This document shows positions 42,501-52,329 of a stretch of DNA of 64,000 nt, piece after piece. The translations under genes and the position numbers were made by a program. Below the pieces are notes generated by a model that had not been told where the DNA came from, did no database searches, and saw nothing but the letters and a program-made list of their open reading frames with translations. Positions within the stretch are counted from its first letter, which is position 1. Each line of letters opens with the position of its first letter. Source of the stretch: Bacteroidales bacterium (lineage in GTDB: Bacteria > Bacteroidota > Bacteroidia > Bacteroidales > UBA932); the NCBI GenBank assembly GCA_023227835.1, contig JALOCI010000004.1, positions 1-64,000 of the forward strand. The letters are read 5' to 3'.

Positions 42501-43813
42501 AAATTAGCAGAACAAGAGAGCTGGAAATAATCGAGCTTATAAAAAAAGAGGTAAAGCCGGCTTTAGGATGTACCGAGCCAATTGCTGTATCTTTGGCTGT
42601 GGCGCGTGCTGCCGAAGCCTTCCGTGAAGCTGGTTATGAACCGGAAAATATAGAAGTAGAAGTCAGTGCCAACATTTTGAAGAATGGCATGGGTGTCGGT
42701 GTCCCGGGGACAGGTATGGTTGGATTACATATCGCTGCAGCATTAGGCGTGACTTGCGGAAAATCACAATATAAGCTGGAAGTGCTTAAAGAGATCAACG
42801 ATTTATCAGTTGAAAAGGCAAAACATATGATTGCCGATAACAAAATCGCAATATCCCTTGCCAAAACCAGGAAGAAGCTGTACATATCAGCAAAGTGCAC
42901 CAATCAAGACCACTTTTCAACTGCCATTATTGAAGACCAGCATGATGCATTAGTATATGTGAATGTTGACAATATTGTTATTACAGATGAAAGAAAGGGC
43001 AGTAAGTCCGGGAATGCATTAAAAGACGAGTTAAACAAAGAGACTTTGGATTACAAACTGGATGTTGCAACAATTTTTCAGTTTACTAACCAAATCAGAT
43101 TTGAAGACATCGAATTTATTCTGGAATCAGTCACTCTCAATAAGGCTCTGGCTCTGGAAGGATTACAGAACAACTACGGGCTGAAAGTTGGGAAGACAAT
43201 AAAGGACAATATTCATCGTAATGTTTTTGGAGACGGACTGCTGACCTACTCTATGGCAATGACAGCCGCGGCCTCGGATGCAAGGATGGCTGGATGTACA
43301 CTCCCTGCAATGAGTAATTCCGGAAGCGGGAACCAGGGTATAACTGTTACAATGCCAGTTATTGCTGCTTCCGAAAAAATGGGCAGTAATCGGGAAGAAC
43401 TAGCCAGAGCTCTTATTCTAAGCCATCTTGTAGCAATACATATAAAAGGCTATTTAGGCAGGCTATCTGCTCTTTGTGGATGTGTTATCGCATCAACAGG
43501 TGCTGCATGCGGCATAGTTTTTCTTCAAGGCGGATCCTATGACCAGGTTTGTTATGCAATAAAAAACATGATTGGTAATATTACCGGCATGGTGTGTGAC
43601 GGAGCAAAAGTCGGATGTGCCCTGAAAGTTGCATCGGGTGTCTCATCCGCTGTTCAATCTGCAATACTGGCTATGGAAGGAATCTGCATTTCAGAGAATG
43701 ATGGAATAATAGAGAAGAGCATAGAGAAAACAATAAAGAATCTTGGAAGCATTGGTTCCGTTGGAATGCAAAAAACAGACAACATGATTCTGGACATTAT
43801 GGTATGTAAATAG
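42497..43813 (+). CDS. L-cysteine desulfidase / UPF0597 family protein
   Basis: 438-aa protein of the family that includes the iron-sulfur L-cysteine desulfidase of methanogens and E. coli CyuA (YhaM), which turns cysteine into pyruvate, sulfide and ammonia. Cysteines suited to cluster binding are in GCTEPIA (about C24), GCTLPAMSNSGSGNQG, LCGCVIAS and VCDGAKVGC. Translation starts with GTG at 42497, overlapping the amidase stop (GTGA), so it is coupled to that gene despite the unrelated function. Serine dehydration is a possible alternative. Confidence 0.82.
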   Translation: MKISRTRELEIIELIKKEVKPALGCTEPIAVSLAVARAAEAFREAGYEPENIEVEVSANILKNGMGVGVPGTGMVGLHIAAALGVTCGKSQYKLEVLKEINDLSVEKAKHMIADNKIAISLAKTRKKLYISAKCTNQDHFSTAIIEDQHDALVYVNVDNIVITDERKGSKSGNALKDELNKETLDYKLDVATIFQFTNQIRFEDIEFILESVTLNKALALEGLQNNYGLKVGKTIKDNIHRNVFGDGLLTYSMAMTAAASDARMAGCTLPAMSNSGSGNQGITVTMPVIAASEKMGSNREELARALILSHLVAIHIKGYLGRLSALCGCVIASTGAACGIVFLQGGSYDQVCYAIKNMIGNITGMVCDGAKVGCALKVASGVSSAVQSAILAMEGICISENDGIIEKSIEKTIKNLGSIGSVGMQKTDNMILDIMVCK

Positions 43814-43909
43814 ATATCTGCCTATTTGTCATAAATTGTCACATTACACCTGTTGGTACATCTTTTGATTTTAGGTTGTTCACAAAGATTAATCTAAAAT
43901 TACCATATT

Positions 43910-45919
43910 ATGCAAAAAGGAACAATAGGTGTTACAACCGAGAACATTTTTCCGGTTATCAAGAAATTTCTCTATTCTGACCATGAGATTTTCCTTAGGG
44001 AGCTTGTGTCAAATGCCGTTGATGCAACACAGAAACTAAAGGCATTGATTAGCACCGGCGAATTCAAGGAAGAAGCCGGCAATCTGAATGTTACAATTAC
44101 CTCAGATCCAGACAAGGGTGTCATAACCATAAGTGACAGGGGAATTGGAATGACAGAGGAAGAGGTGAACAAGTACATAAATCAGATAGCTTTTTCTAGT
44201 GCGGGAGAGTTTCTTGACAAGTACAAAGATCAGCTTAACAATATTATCGGGCACTTCGGACTTGGTTTCTACTCATCCTTTATGGTATCTAAAAAGGTGG
44301 AAATACAGACTTTATCATGGAAAGAAGGAGCAGAAGCGGTTAAATGGAGTTGTGAAGGTTCTCCCGAATATCAGATAGCTAAAGGAAAAAGAAAAGAGAG
44401 GGGGACTGATATTATCTTGTATCTTGATGATGAGTCAAAAGATTTTGCGTCGGAAGAAAAAATAAATGAACTTCTCTATAAATATTGTAAGTTCCTTCCC
44501 GTTGAGATAGTTTTCGGAAAAGACAACAAGGTAATTAACAACCCTAATCCACTATGGACAAAAAAACCATCCGACTTAAAAGAGGAGGATTATCTGAATT
44601 TTTACAGGGAACTATACCCAATGCAGGAGGATCCTCTTTTTTACATTCATTTAAATGTAGATTATCCGTTTAACCTTACAGGTGTTTTATACTTTCCGAA
44701 ATTGAAGGATAAGCTGGATATTTCTAGAAACAAAGTTCAGCTATATTGCAATCAGGTATTTGTTACAGATTCTGTAGAGAATATCGTTCCGGATTTTCTC
44801 ACGCTGCTGCATGGTGTGATAGATTCTCCGGATATCCCTCTTAATGTATCGAGAAGTTATCTGCAATCTGATGCAAATGTTAAGAAGATTTCTGCTCATA
44901 TTACCAAAAAAGTTGCAGATCGTCTGGAAGAGATTTTCAAGAATGACAGAAAAAATCTGGAGGAGAAGTGGGATAACCTTAAGCTTTTTATTGAATACGG
45001 AATGCTCTCTGAGGAGAAGTTTTATGAAAGAGCAGAGAAGTTTGCTCTTCTCAAGAATTGTGACAACAAATTCTTTAGTTATCAAGAGTATAAGACATCC
45101 GTCGAAACAGAACAGACAGATAAGAACAACAAGCTTGTATATCTGTATACAACAGACAAGGATGAGCAGTACTCATATATAGAGTCCGCAAGGAACAAAG
45201 GCTATGATGTCCTGGTGTTCGATAGTCAGTTGGACTCTCATTTCGTAAACCTTCTTGAAAGTAAGTTTAAGGATAGTACTTTTGTCAGAGTAGACTCAGA
45301 CCATATTGACAAACTCATTCAGAAGAATGAAATATCCAAGCCGGATCTGACAGAAAAAGAGATAAAAGACATCTCTGATGCATTTGAGGCTGTTCTGCCT
45401 GAAGGCTCGCACTATAGTTTCTCTATAGAAAATCTTGGAGAGAATGACGGGGCTATCCTAATAACAAGGTCAGAGTTTATGCGAAGATACCGAGAAATGG
45501 CTGCACTCAACGGAGGAATGAACTTTTATGGATCCCTTCCGGAATCATATAATATAACCATCAATTACGAACACCCTCTGATGAAGAAAATATTGGACTT
45601 GAAAGAAGCTGAATTAAAATCTCAGCTGGAAGATCTTGATAAGAAGACAGAGATTCCTGAAGCAAGACTCGGAGAGATTAATAGTTCTATTGCCGGTAGG
45701 AAGGATGAAGAAATTGAAACATCTCTAAAGGATGAACAGAAAAGTGTCGAAGAGGAGTTGGCGAATTTGAAGAATCAAAGAAAGAACCTGTTGTCATCTT
45801 TTGGAAAAGGTTGTGAATTATTAAAGGAATTAACTGATTTAGCATTACTTGCAAACGGGATGCTTAAAGGAGAAGATCTTGACAGGTTTATCAAAAGAAG
45901 CCTTAATTTGATAAAATAA
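43910..45919 (+). CDS. htpG: Molecular chaperone HtpG (Hsp90)
   Basis: Bacterial Hsp90, 669 aa. The N-terminal ATPase has its usual motifs: EIFLRELVSNAVDATQKL, DRGIGMTEEEV and IGHFGLGFYSSFMV. The middle domain includes VDYPFNLTGVLYFPK and LNVSRSYLQSDANVKKI. The C-terminal part is charged and partly coiled-coil, as in Bacteroidota homologs. The 96-nt upstream gap contains a direct repeat of TTGTCA but no perfect TAnnTTTG box, so it may use another sigma factor or a heat-shock element. It appears monocistronic. Confidence 0.95.
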   Translation: MQKGTIGVTTENIFPVIKKFLYSDHEIFLRELVSNAVDATQKLKALISTGEFKEEAGNLNVTITSDPDKGVITISDRGIGMTEEEVNKYINQIAFSSAGEFLDKYKDQLNNIIGHFGLGFYSSFMVSKKVEIQTLSWKEGAEAVKWSCEGSPEYQIAKGKRKERGTDIILYLDDESKDFASEEKINELLYKYCKFLPVEIVFGKDNKVINNPNPLWTKKPSDLKEEDYLNFYRELYPMQEDPLFYIHLNVDYPFNLTGVLYFPKLKDKLDISRNKVQLYCNQVFVTDSVENIVPDFLTLLHGVIDSPDIPLNVSRSYLQSDANVKKISAHITKKVADRLEEIFKNDRKNLEEKWDNLKLFIEYGMLSEEKFYERAEKFALLKNCDNKFFSYQEYKTSVETEQTDKNNKLVYLYTTDKDEQYSYIESARNKGYDVLVFDSQLDSHFVNLLESKFKDSTFVRVDSDHIDKLIQKNEISKPDLTEKEIKDISDAFEAVLPEGSHYSFSIENLGENDGAILITRSEFMRRYREMAALNGGMNFYGSLPESYNITINYEHPLMKKILDLKEAELKSQLEDLDKKTEIPEARLGEINSSIAGRKDEEIETSLKDEQKSVEEELANLKNQRKNLLSSFGKGCELLKELTDLALLANGMLKGEDLDRFIKRSLNLIK

Positions 45920-45990
45920 TTATTTGTTAAGCTTCTGTTACATTTTTTCTCTTTAACAAAATATTTCTGGAAATTCGTTTGTTCTAGTGT

Positions 45991-45998
45991 TACTTTTG
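45991..45998 (+). promoter_or_regulatory. Bacteroidota -7 box (TACTTTTG) for the DUF47-pit operon
   Basis: Perfect TAnnTTTG. It is 20 nt before the ATG at 46019 but only 8 nt before the ATG at 46007, which favours 46019 as the start of the DUF47 gene. Confidence 0.5.
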
Positions 45999-46018
45999 CA
46001 TAAAATATGCAAACAGAC

Positions 46019-46669
46019 ATGAAAATTGACAGATTTTTCCAATTATTTATTGTTAAAGAGAAAAAATTTTACCCATTGTACATTTCTCAGCTTGAGATTA
46101 TCAATAAAGCTGCTCTGGAACTGAAATCTCTCTTTCTTGAAAGCAATTATGAAGCTCAGAAAGAGTTGTATAAAAGAATCAACTCTCTGGAAATAGAGGG
46201 TGATCATATAACCGGGAGAATATATGAAGAGCTGGAACAAACATTTGTCACGCCGTTTGACAGAGAGGATATTCATATTCTTGCCTATAGAATAGACACT
46301 TTTCTTGACTTTATTCATGATTCTGCCCGTAAGCAGGTAATGTATAAACCAAAAAACACCTATAAGGATATGATCTCAATAGTTGATTATATTATTGAGC
46401 TTTCTGGACTTCTGAAAGAGATGGTAGGCAAGCTCGAATATATAATGAAACAACATGAGGATATTCTGACTAAGGCGAAGAGAGTTAAAGATATCGAGAG
46501 GCTGGTTGACCAGCTTTACGAAAACTTTAATAGCTTTTTATTTGAGAACGAAAAGGATGCAATTGAGCTTGTCAAGCATAAAAACATTGTTCAAAGCCTT
46601 GAAGATGCAACTGACAGAGCTAAGGATGTAAGTGATTGCATCAGGTCAATTATTGTCAAACAAGCATAA
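46019..46669 (+). CDS. DUF47 (PhoU-related) accessory protein of the phosphate transporter
   Basis: 216-aa all-helical protein of the DUF47/PhoU-like family, which pairs with Pit transporters and is thought to control them. The long amphipathic helices carry conserved acidic clusters (INSLEIEGDHITGRIYEEL, PFDREDIHILAYRID and LEDATDRAKDVSDCIRSI) that bind metals in PhoU-like folds. The ATG at 46019 is chosen because of its promoter spacing; 46007 would add four residues. The pit gene starts 11 nt downstream. Confidence 0.88.
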   Translation: MKIDRFFQLFIVKEKKFYPLYISQLEIINKAALELKSLFLESNYEAQKELYKRINSLEIEGDHITGRIYEELEQTFVTPFDREDIHILAYRIDTFLDFIHDSARKQVMYKPKNTYKDMISIVDYIIELSGLLKEMVGKLEYIMKQHEDILTKAKRVKDIERLVDQLYENFNSFLFENEKDAIELVKHKNIVQSLEDATDRAKDVSDCIRSIIVKQA

Positions 46670-46680
46670 ACAAACCGATT

Positions 46681-47712
46681 ATGTTGACAATAGTCATAAT
46701 AGCAATAGTTGTAGCACTGCTTTTTGATTTCCTTAACGGCATGAATGATGCTGCGAACTCAATTGCTACAATTGTTTCCACAAAAGTACTCTCCCCTACC
46801 TCTGCTGTTCTCTGGGCTGCCTTCTGGAATTTTGCCGCATTTTTTCTTTTCGGTGTTCACGTAGCAAACACAATAGGCAAAGGCATTGTAGATCCCAATG
46901 TTGTAAATCCTTACATCATTTTGTCCGCTTTATGCGGTTCTGTCATTTGGGTATATACTTGTACAAAGTTTGGTATGCCAATTAGTGTTTCCCATGCATT
47001 GATCGGCGGACTTATCGGTCCTGTTTGGTTTACACATGGTTCAGGTGCTCTGATTTCCACAGGAATACTCAAAATAGGCCTTTTTATTGTCCTTTCTCCT
47101 CTGATTGGTGCAATACTTGGTTTTATAATGATGGCCATAACCCTTTTCATACACAGAAACAGACATCCTTTGAAAGTTGAGAAGAGGTTCAAGGTTATGC
47201 AACTCTTTTCTTCTGCAATATTCAGCCTTGGACACGGAGGAAACGATGCACAGAAAACTATGGGAATTATTGCGATGTTACTTTTCAGTGTCGCAGGGAC
47301 AAATGAATTTGTTGCAAAGTACCTTTATGAACCCGGCGTCGGATTCCATGTGCCACTATGGATAACCATAACATGCTACTCTGTAATTGCCCTAGGAACA
47401 ATCACCGGAGGCTGGAAAGTTATCCGAACCCTCGGTGATGGTCTGGCAAAATTGAAACCAGTACAAGGTTTTTGTGCTGAAACCGCGGGAGCCATCACAC
47501 TAATTGGAACAGCCCTGACTGGTATCCCGGTAAGCACAACTCACACAATAACAGGATCAATTATCGGCGTAGGCATGACAAAAGGATTCGCAACAGTAAA
47601 ATGGGCTACAGCTAAAAATATTGTAGGAGCATGGATTTTCACCATTCCTGCCAGCCTCCTTATTTCCGGTCTCATATACGTTGTGATTGACGCAATACTT
47701 GTTTTACCCTAG
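46681..47712 (+). CDS. pit: Inorganic phosphate transporter, PiT family
   Basis: 343-aa low-affinity phosphate (metal-phosphate) transporter with about ten membrane segments. It has the duplicated PiT signature: FLNGMNDAANSIATIV near the N-terminus and GHGGNDAQKTMGII in the second half, plus GIPVSTTHTITGSIIGVG. I place the start at the ATG at 46681, 11 nt after the DUF47 stop; an in-frame ATG at 46636 lies inside that gene. Its stop codon overlaps the convergent leuB stop. Confidence 0.93.
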   Translation: MLTIVIIAIVVALLFDFLNGMNDAANSIATIVSTKVLSPTSAVLWAAFWNFAAFFLFGVHVANTIGKGIVDPNVVNPYIILSALCGSVIWVYTCTKFGMPISVSHALIGGLIGPVWFTHGSGALISTGILKIGLFIVLSPLIGAILGFIMMAITLFIHRNRHPLKVEKRFKVMQLFSSAIFSLGHGGNDAQKTMGIIAMLLFSVAGTNEFVAKYLYEPGVGFHVPLWITITCYSVIALGTITGGWKVIRTLGDGLAKLKPVQGFCAETAGAITLIGTALTGIPVSTTHTITGSIIGVGMTKGFATVKWATAKNIVGAWIFTIPASLLISGLIYVVIDAILVLP

Positions 47713-48782
47713 TTTTTAGCGACACTTTCTGCGATATAATCTCCGATGTCGGATGTAGAATAAGCCTTAGACTCTTTTGCTAGTTCTGGTGTGAGTATAC
47801 CATTGTTTATGGCATCTTCACACCCTTTCCTTATAGCCAGAGCTTCATCATTCAAGTCAAATGCATTTTCAAGTAACATGGCCGCAGATAAAATTGTGGC
47901 TATAGGATTTGCTATATTTTTTCCGGCTCCTTGAGGAAATGATCCATGAATCGGTTCAAACAAAGGTGTATGAGCTCCGATTGACGAGGATGGCAATAGT
48001 CCTATAGAACCTGTAAGCACACTTGCCTGATCACTCAATATGTCACCAAACATATTTTCTGTCAGAATTACATCAAATCTGGCCGGTTCTGTAACCAATT
48101 GCATTGCAGCATTATCCACGAAAAGAAAATCTAGATTAATATGGTGGAACTCGTCCTTATGTAGTTTTGTAACAACCTCTCTCCACAGCCTTGAGGTCGC
48201 TAACACATTCGCTTTGTCAACCAGAGTGACACTTCCTTTTCGTTTTTCTGCCAACTTAAATGCTATCCGGGATATTCGTTCAATTTCCACATCGGAATAA
48301 ACAGAGGTGTCAAACGCCTTCTTCCCGTCTTCACTTCTTCCTCTTGGCTCTCCGAAATAGATACCACCCGTAAGCTCTCGGACAACAACAAGATTAACAT
48401 CTTTCACTATACTCTCTCTAAGGGGAGATCTGTTTATAAGGTTATTGTATATCTCCACAGGGCGAATATTTGCATATAGTCCCAGACTCTTTCTCATTTT
48501 CAGCAATCCTTGCTCCGGACGAATCCTTGCCGCGGGGTTATTGTCATATTTGGGATCTCCGATTGCTCCAAAAAGAATAGCATCAGAATCCATACACAAT
48601 TTATGTGTATCATCCGGATATGGATTACCACAATCATCTATTGCAGCTGCACCAATCTTTCCATAGATGTATTCAAATTTATGGCAAAATCTTGATTCCA
48701 CCGATTTTAACACTTTGACACTCTCTGCAACTATCTCCGGGCCAATACCATCTCCCGGAAGAACTGCTATTTTTTTATTCAT
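47709..48782 (-). CDS. leuB: 3-isopropylmalate dehydrogenase
   Basis: NAD- and Mg-dependent oxidative decarboxylation of 3-isopropylmalate, the last leucine-specific step before transamination. The 357-aa product shows VLPGDGIGPEIV at the N-terminus, GAIGDPKYD, VRELTGGIYFGEPR, DKANVLATSRLW and FEPIHGSFPQGAGKNIANP. I choose the ATG at 48782, which leaves 1 nt after leuD; an upstream ATG at 48821 would lie inside leuD. It is the last gene of leuACDB and shares its stop region with pit on the other strand. Confidence 0.95.
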   Translation of the reverse strand: MNKKIAVLPGDGIGPEIVAESVKVLKSVESRFCHKFEYIYGKIGAAAIDDCGNPYPDDTHKLCMDSDAILFGAIGDPKYDNNPAARIRPEQGLLKMRKSLGLYANIRPVEIYNNLINRSPLRESIVKDVNLVVVRELTGGIYFGEPRGRSEDGKKAFDTSVYSDVEIERISRIAFKLAEKRKGSVTLVDKANVLATSRLWREVVTKLHKDEFHHINLDFLFVDNAAMQLVTEPARFDVILTENMFGDILSDQASVLTGSIGLLPSSSIGAHTPLFEPIHGSFPQGAGKNIANPIATILSAAMLLENAFDLNDEALAIRKGCEDAINNGILTPELAKESKAYSTSDIGDYIAESVAKN

Positions 48783-48783
48783 G

Positions 48784-49365
48784 TTATTTTTTTCTATTAT
48801 TTTCAAAATTTTCTGTCTCATGTCTGCAGGATATCAGATATTCAATATCATCAAATCCGTTTATCAGGCAATTCTGCTTATAAGAGTTTATCTGGAAGTG
48901 CTCTGTCTCTCCTGTTGAATATATTGTAACACTTCTTTCCGGGAGGTTTATGATAATATCACTCCCTATATTCTTAAAAATTCTATCCAGAAAATTGTCT
49001 GACACTTGCACCGGAAGTAATCCATTATTTAGTGCATTGTTTTTAAAAATATCTGCAAAGAAACTTGAGATCACAGCCCTGAAACCATAGTCATAAATGG
49101 CCCATGCGGCATGCTCTCTGCTTGATCCGCAGCCGAAATTCCTGCCTGCAACAAGTATCTTTTCCCCTTTGTTTTCATTAAGCTCAGATGATCGAATCAT
49201 CTTGCCCTGGCTGTCATATCTCCAGTCATAGAATAGGTTTTTACCGAATCCCTCCCTGGATGTGGTTTTAAGAAATCTGGCCGGGATTATCTGGTCTGTA
49301 TCTATGTTTTCTATAGGAACATTAATAGTTCCCGATTTAAGTATTGTAAACTTTTCAAAACTCAT
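48784..49365 (-). CDS. leuD: 3-isopropylmalate dehydratase, small subunit
   Basis: Swivel-domain subunit of isopropylmalate isomerase, 193 aa. The signature NIDTDQIIPARFLKTTSREGFG is visible from residue 20, and VAGRNFGCGSSREHAAWAI is the substrate-binding loop. It overlaps the end of leuC by 11 nt and precedes leuB by 1 nt, so the three are translationally coupled. Confidence 0.95.
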   Translation of the reverse strand: MSFEKFTILKSGTINVPIENIDTDQIIPARFLKTTSREGFGKNLFYDWRYDSQGKMIRSSELNENKGEKILVAGRNFGCGSSREHAAWAIYDYGFRAVISSFFADIFKNNALNNGLLPVQVSDNFLDRIFKNIGSDIIINLPERSVTIYSTGETEHFQINSYKQNCLINGFDDIEYLISCRHETENFENNRKK

Positions 49366-50749
49366 AACTCAATTCTCTAGGATCTGTTATTACTCCGTTT
49401 ATTGCTGCTGCAGCTGCTACTATCGGACCTGCAAGAAGTGTTCTGGCCCCAGGGCCCTGACGTCCCTCAAAATTTCTGTTTGACGTAGAAACACAATATT
49501 TCCCGGATGGAATTTTATCATCATTCATAGCAAGACATGCAGAACAACCCGGCTGTCTTATTTCGAATCCTGCTTTTCTGAGAACATCTCCGATTCCCTC
49601 TTCTTCAAGCTGACACTCTACTTGCTTTGAACCGGGTACTAACCAGGCTATTACCCCGGGATGTTTTCTCCGTCCCTTAACTATTGACGCAAAAGCTCTG
49701 AAATCCTCAATCCTTCCATTAGTGCAACTACCCAAAAAAACGTAATCTATTCTCTTGCCAATTAACTTTTCTCCGGGAGCAAAACCCATATATTCCAATG
49801 CTTTCATAGACGAAGGATTATCCTTAAGATTATCTGCAATACTTCCCGTTACAGAAATACCCATACCTGGATTAGTCCCGTACGTTATCATGGGATTTAT
49901 CTCTTCTGCAGAAAATTGATAAACAGCATCATATATAGCCCCGACATCACTTTTTAATGTTTCCCAATATTTAACAGATTCTTCCCAAGCCTCACCCTTA
50001 GGTGAATAATCCCTGTCTTTAAGATAGTTGAAAGTAATCTGATCCGGAGCAATCAAACCGCCTTTTGCCCCCATCTCGATACTCATATTACAAATTGTCA
50101 TTCTCTCTTCCATAGATAATGATGCAATTGTTGAACCGGCGAATTCAAGGAAATATCCGGTCCCGGCAGAAGTCCCTAAATTTGAAATGATATAGAGAAT
50201 TATATCTTTTGCACAAACACCCTTTCCTAACTCCCCGTCAACTTTAATGAGCATCTGCCTGGGTTTTGTCTGCAACAGAGTTTGTGTGGCCAGGACCATT
50301 TCCACTTCGCTTGTCCCTACGCCAAATGCAATGTTGCCAAAAGCACCGTGTGTGGATGTGTGACTGTCCCCGCAGACAATTGTCATTCCACAGGTAGTCA
50401 GTCCTAATTCCGGCCCGATTATATGTACAACACCATTTCTTTTATCTCCGAGAGGGAAATATGTAATACGATGTTTTTTTGTGTTTTCCGCCAGTTTTTC
50501 AACTGGAAGTCTGGAGGATTGATCACTGATAGGTAAATGCTGATTTATTGTTGGTACATTATGGTCACAAGTGGCAAATGTCTGATTTGGCCTGAACACT
50601 TCCAATCCCCTTTTTTCCAACCCTGTAAAGGCCTGTGGGGAAGTTACCTCATGTATATAATGCCTGTCTATATAAAGCACTGACGGGCCTTCTGTTATCC
50701 CCTTTATTACATGAGCATCCCATATTTTGTCAAAAATTGTCCTTTTCAT
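49355..50749 (-). CDS. leuC: 3-isopropylmalate dehydratase, large subunit
   Basis: Aconitase-type catalytic subunit, 464 aa, isomerising 2- to 3-isopropylmalate with LeuD. The 4Fe-4S ligands are the cysteines of LGSCTNGR and of GCSACLAM; VCGDSHTSTHGAFG and the C-terminal SNRNFEGRQG (substrate) are present. Starts 6 nt after leuA and overlaps leuD by 11 nt. Confidence 0.96.
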   Translation of the reverse strand: MKRTIFDKIWDAHVIKGITEGPSVLYIDRHYIHEVTSPQAFTGLEKRGLEVFRPNQTFATCDHNVPTINQHLPISDQSSRLPVEKLAENTKKHRITYFPLGDKRNGVVHIIGPELGLTTCGMTIVCGDSHTSTHGAFGNIAFGVGTSEVEMVLATQTLLQTKPRQMLIKVDGELGKGVCAKDIILYIISNLGTSAGTGYFLEFAGSTIASLSMEERMTICNMSIEMGAKGGLIAPDQITFNYLKDRDYSPKGEAWEESVKYWETLKSDVGAIYDAVYQFSAEEINPMITYGTNPGMGISVTGSIADNLKDNPSSMKALEYMGFAPGEKLIGKRIDYVFLGSCTNGRIEDFRAFASIVKGRRKHPGVIAWLVPGSKQVECQLEEEGIGDVLRKAGFEIRQPGCSACLAMNDDKIPSGKYCVSTSNRNFEGRQGPGARTLLAGPIVAAAAAINGVITDPRELSYEF

Positions 50750-50755
50750 ATCTCT

Positions 50756-52252
50756 TTAAATAATTTTCGAAACTGCATCGATTAATGCTTCTACGGAGGC
50801 TGTGATGATGTCTGTATTTGCTGAAAATCCGTAGTAAATATTTCCCTTGTTTTCTACTTGAATATGAACTTTTCCCACATCATCAGTTCCCTTAGTAATT
50901 GCCTGAACGAGAAATTCTTCAAGATTTATTTTTCTGTGAATAAGTGATTTGACGGCAGAAAAAGAGGCATCAATCGGTCCATTCCCGGAACTTGTAGCAA
51001 CACACTCCTCTCCGTCAATGAGAAGCTTTACTGTAGCCATAGGTATTGCAGATTTTCCACAAACAACCTGAAGGTATTTCAACTTGATTCTATGTGTCTG
51101 GATATTTTTAGTCACTCCTGAAATCATAAGCAAATCTTCGTCGTGTATCTCTTTTTTTACATCGGCAAGCTTAAGGAATTTTTCATATGCAACATCAAGT
51201 TCCTCATTTGACAGCTCTATATTTAAACGTGAGAAGTGATGCTTCAAGGCAGCTCTTCCACTTCTTGCAGTAAGAGCTATAACAGATTCGTTAACACCAA
51301 CTGCTGCCGGGTCAATTATTTCATAACTCTCCCTGTTTTTTAAAACACCATCCTGATGTATTCCGGATGAGTGAGCAAAGGCATTTCTTCCTACTATCGC
51401 TTTGTTCGGTTGTACCGGCATTCTCATCAATGTTGAAACCAACCTTGATGTTTTCATGATTAATGGTGTGTCAATATCTGTATAAACAGGAAAGTCTTTT
51501 CTGCATTTTATGGCCATTACAACCTCTTCTAAAGCAGTATTGCCGGCTCTTTCCCCTATTCCGTTGATAGTGACCTCCGCCTGACGAGCACCATTCATAA
51601 TTCCGGCAAGAGTATTTGCCGTTGCCATTCCAAGATCATTGTGACAGTGTGTGGATATTATTGCCTTGTCAATATTTGGCACATTTTCAACAAGATAACG
51701 AATTTTTGCCCCATACTCCTCAGGAGTGCAATATCCGGTTGTATCCGGAATGTTGACCACGGTGGCACCGGCTTTTATAACGGCTTCCACGACTCTTGCA
51801 AGATATTCATTATCTGTTCTCCCTGCATCTTCGGCATAGAACTCGACATCATCCACATACTTTCTGGCATATTTCACACAATTGATTGCACGTAATATGA
51901 TATCCTCTCTGTTTGACTTAAATTTATATTTAATATGAGGATCAGAAGTCCCTATTCCGGTGTGGATTCTCTTCCTTTTTGCAAAGTGAAGAGCATCGGC
52001 GGCCACCTCTATATCTTTTTCTACAGCTCTGGTAAGTGCGCATATTGTTGACTCTGTAACAACCTTAGATATTTCAACAATTGATGTAAAATCTCCCGGA
52101 CTGGAAATCGGAAAACCACACTCAATAATATCTACCTTTAATAATTCAAGGGCTTTGGCTAATTCTATCTTTTCAATAGTGTTCAACTGGCATCCCGGAA
52201 CCTGTTCACCATCTCTTAGCGTGGTGTCGAATACATAGAGTTTCTCATTCAT
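50756..52252 (-). CDS. leuA: 2-isopropylmalate synthase
   Basis: First committed step of leucine synthesis: condensation of 2-oxoisovalerate with acetyl-CoA. 498 aa, with FDTTLRDGEQVPG near the N-terminus, the metal-binding HCHNDLG motif near 205, and NGIGERAGNTALEEVVMA. The C-terminal regulatory (leucine-binding) domain covers about 360-498. The sequence before it carries a leucine-rich leader peptide and a terminator, so expression is attenuated by leucine supply, while the enzyme is probably inhibited by leucine too. HSSGIHQDGVLK separates it from homocitrate-type relatives. Confidence 0.94.
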   Translation of the reverse strand: MNEKLYVFDTTLRDGEQVPGCQLNTIEKIELAKALELLKVDIIECGFPISSPGDFTSIVEISKVVTESTICALTRAVEKDIEVAADALHFAKRKRIHTGIGTSDPHIKYKFKSNREDIILRAINCVKYARKYVDDVEFYAEDAGRTDNEYLARVVEAVIKAGATVVNIPDTTGYCTPEEYGAKIRYLVENVPNIDKAIISTHCHNDLGMATANTLAGIMNGARQAEVTINGIGERAGNTALEEVVMAIKCRKDFPVYTDIDTPLIMKTSRLVSTLMRMPVQPNKAIVGRNAFAHSSGIHQDGVLKNRESYEIIDPAAVGVNESVIALTARSGRAALKHHFSRLNIELSNEELDVAYEKFLKLADVKKEIHDEDLLMISGVTKNIQTHRIKLKYLQVVCGKSAIPMATVKLLIDGEECVATSSGNGPIDASFSAVKSLIHRKINLEEFLVQAITKGTDDVGKVHIQVENKGNIYYGFSANTDIITASVEALIDAVSKII

Positions 52253-52266
52253 GTTTGTGTTGTATT

Positions 52267-52293
52267 AAAAAAGCCACCTTTGTTCAAGGTGGC
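52267..52293 (-). terminator. Attenuator terminator in the leu leader
   Basis: On the minus strand GCCACCTT-GAACA-AAGGTGGC (perfect 8-bp stem, 5-nt loop) is followed by six T, 14 nt before the leuA start. It sits between the leader peptide and leuA and so can stop transcription before the structural genes. AGGTGG at the end of the leader ORF can pair with CCACCT of its first arm to form the competing antiterminator. Confidence 0.85.
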
Positions 52294-52329
52294 CGGTTCA
52301 TGTTTCTTATAATATTTTATCACAATATG

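Noticed and set aside
45920..46006. Terminator after htpG
   Set aside because: TTTGTTAA and TTAACAAA are complementary but separated by a T-rich stretch with no GC stem; too weak to call.
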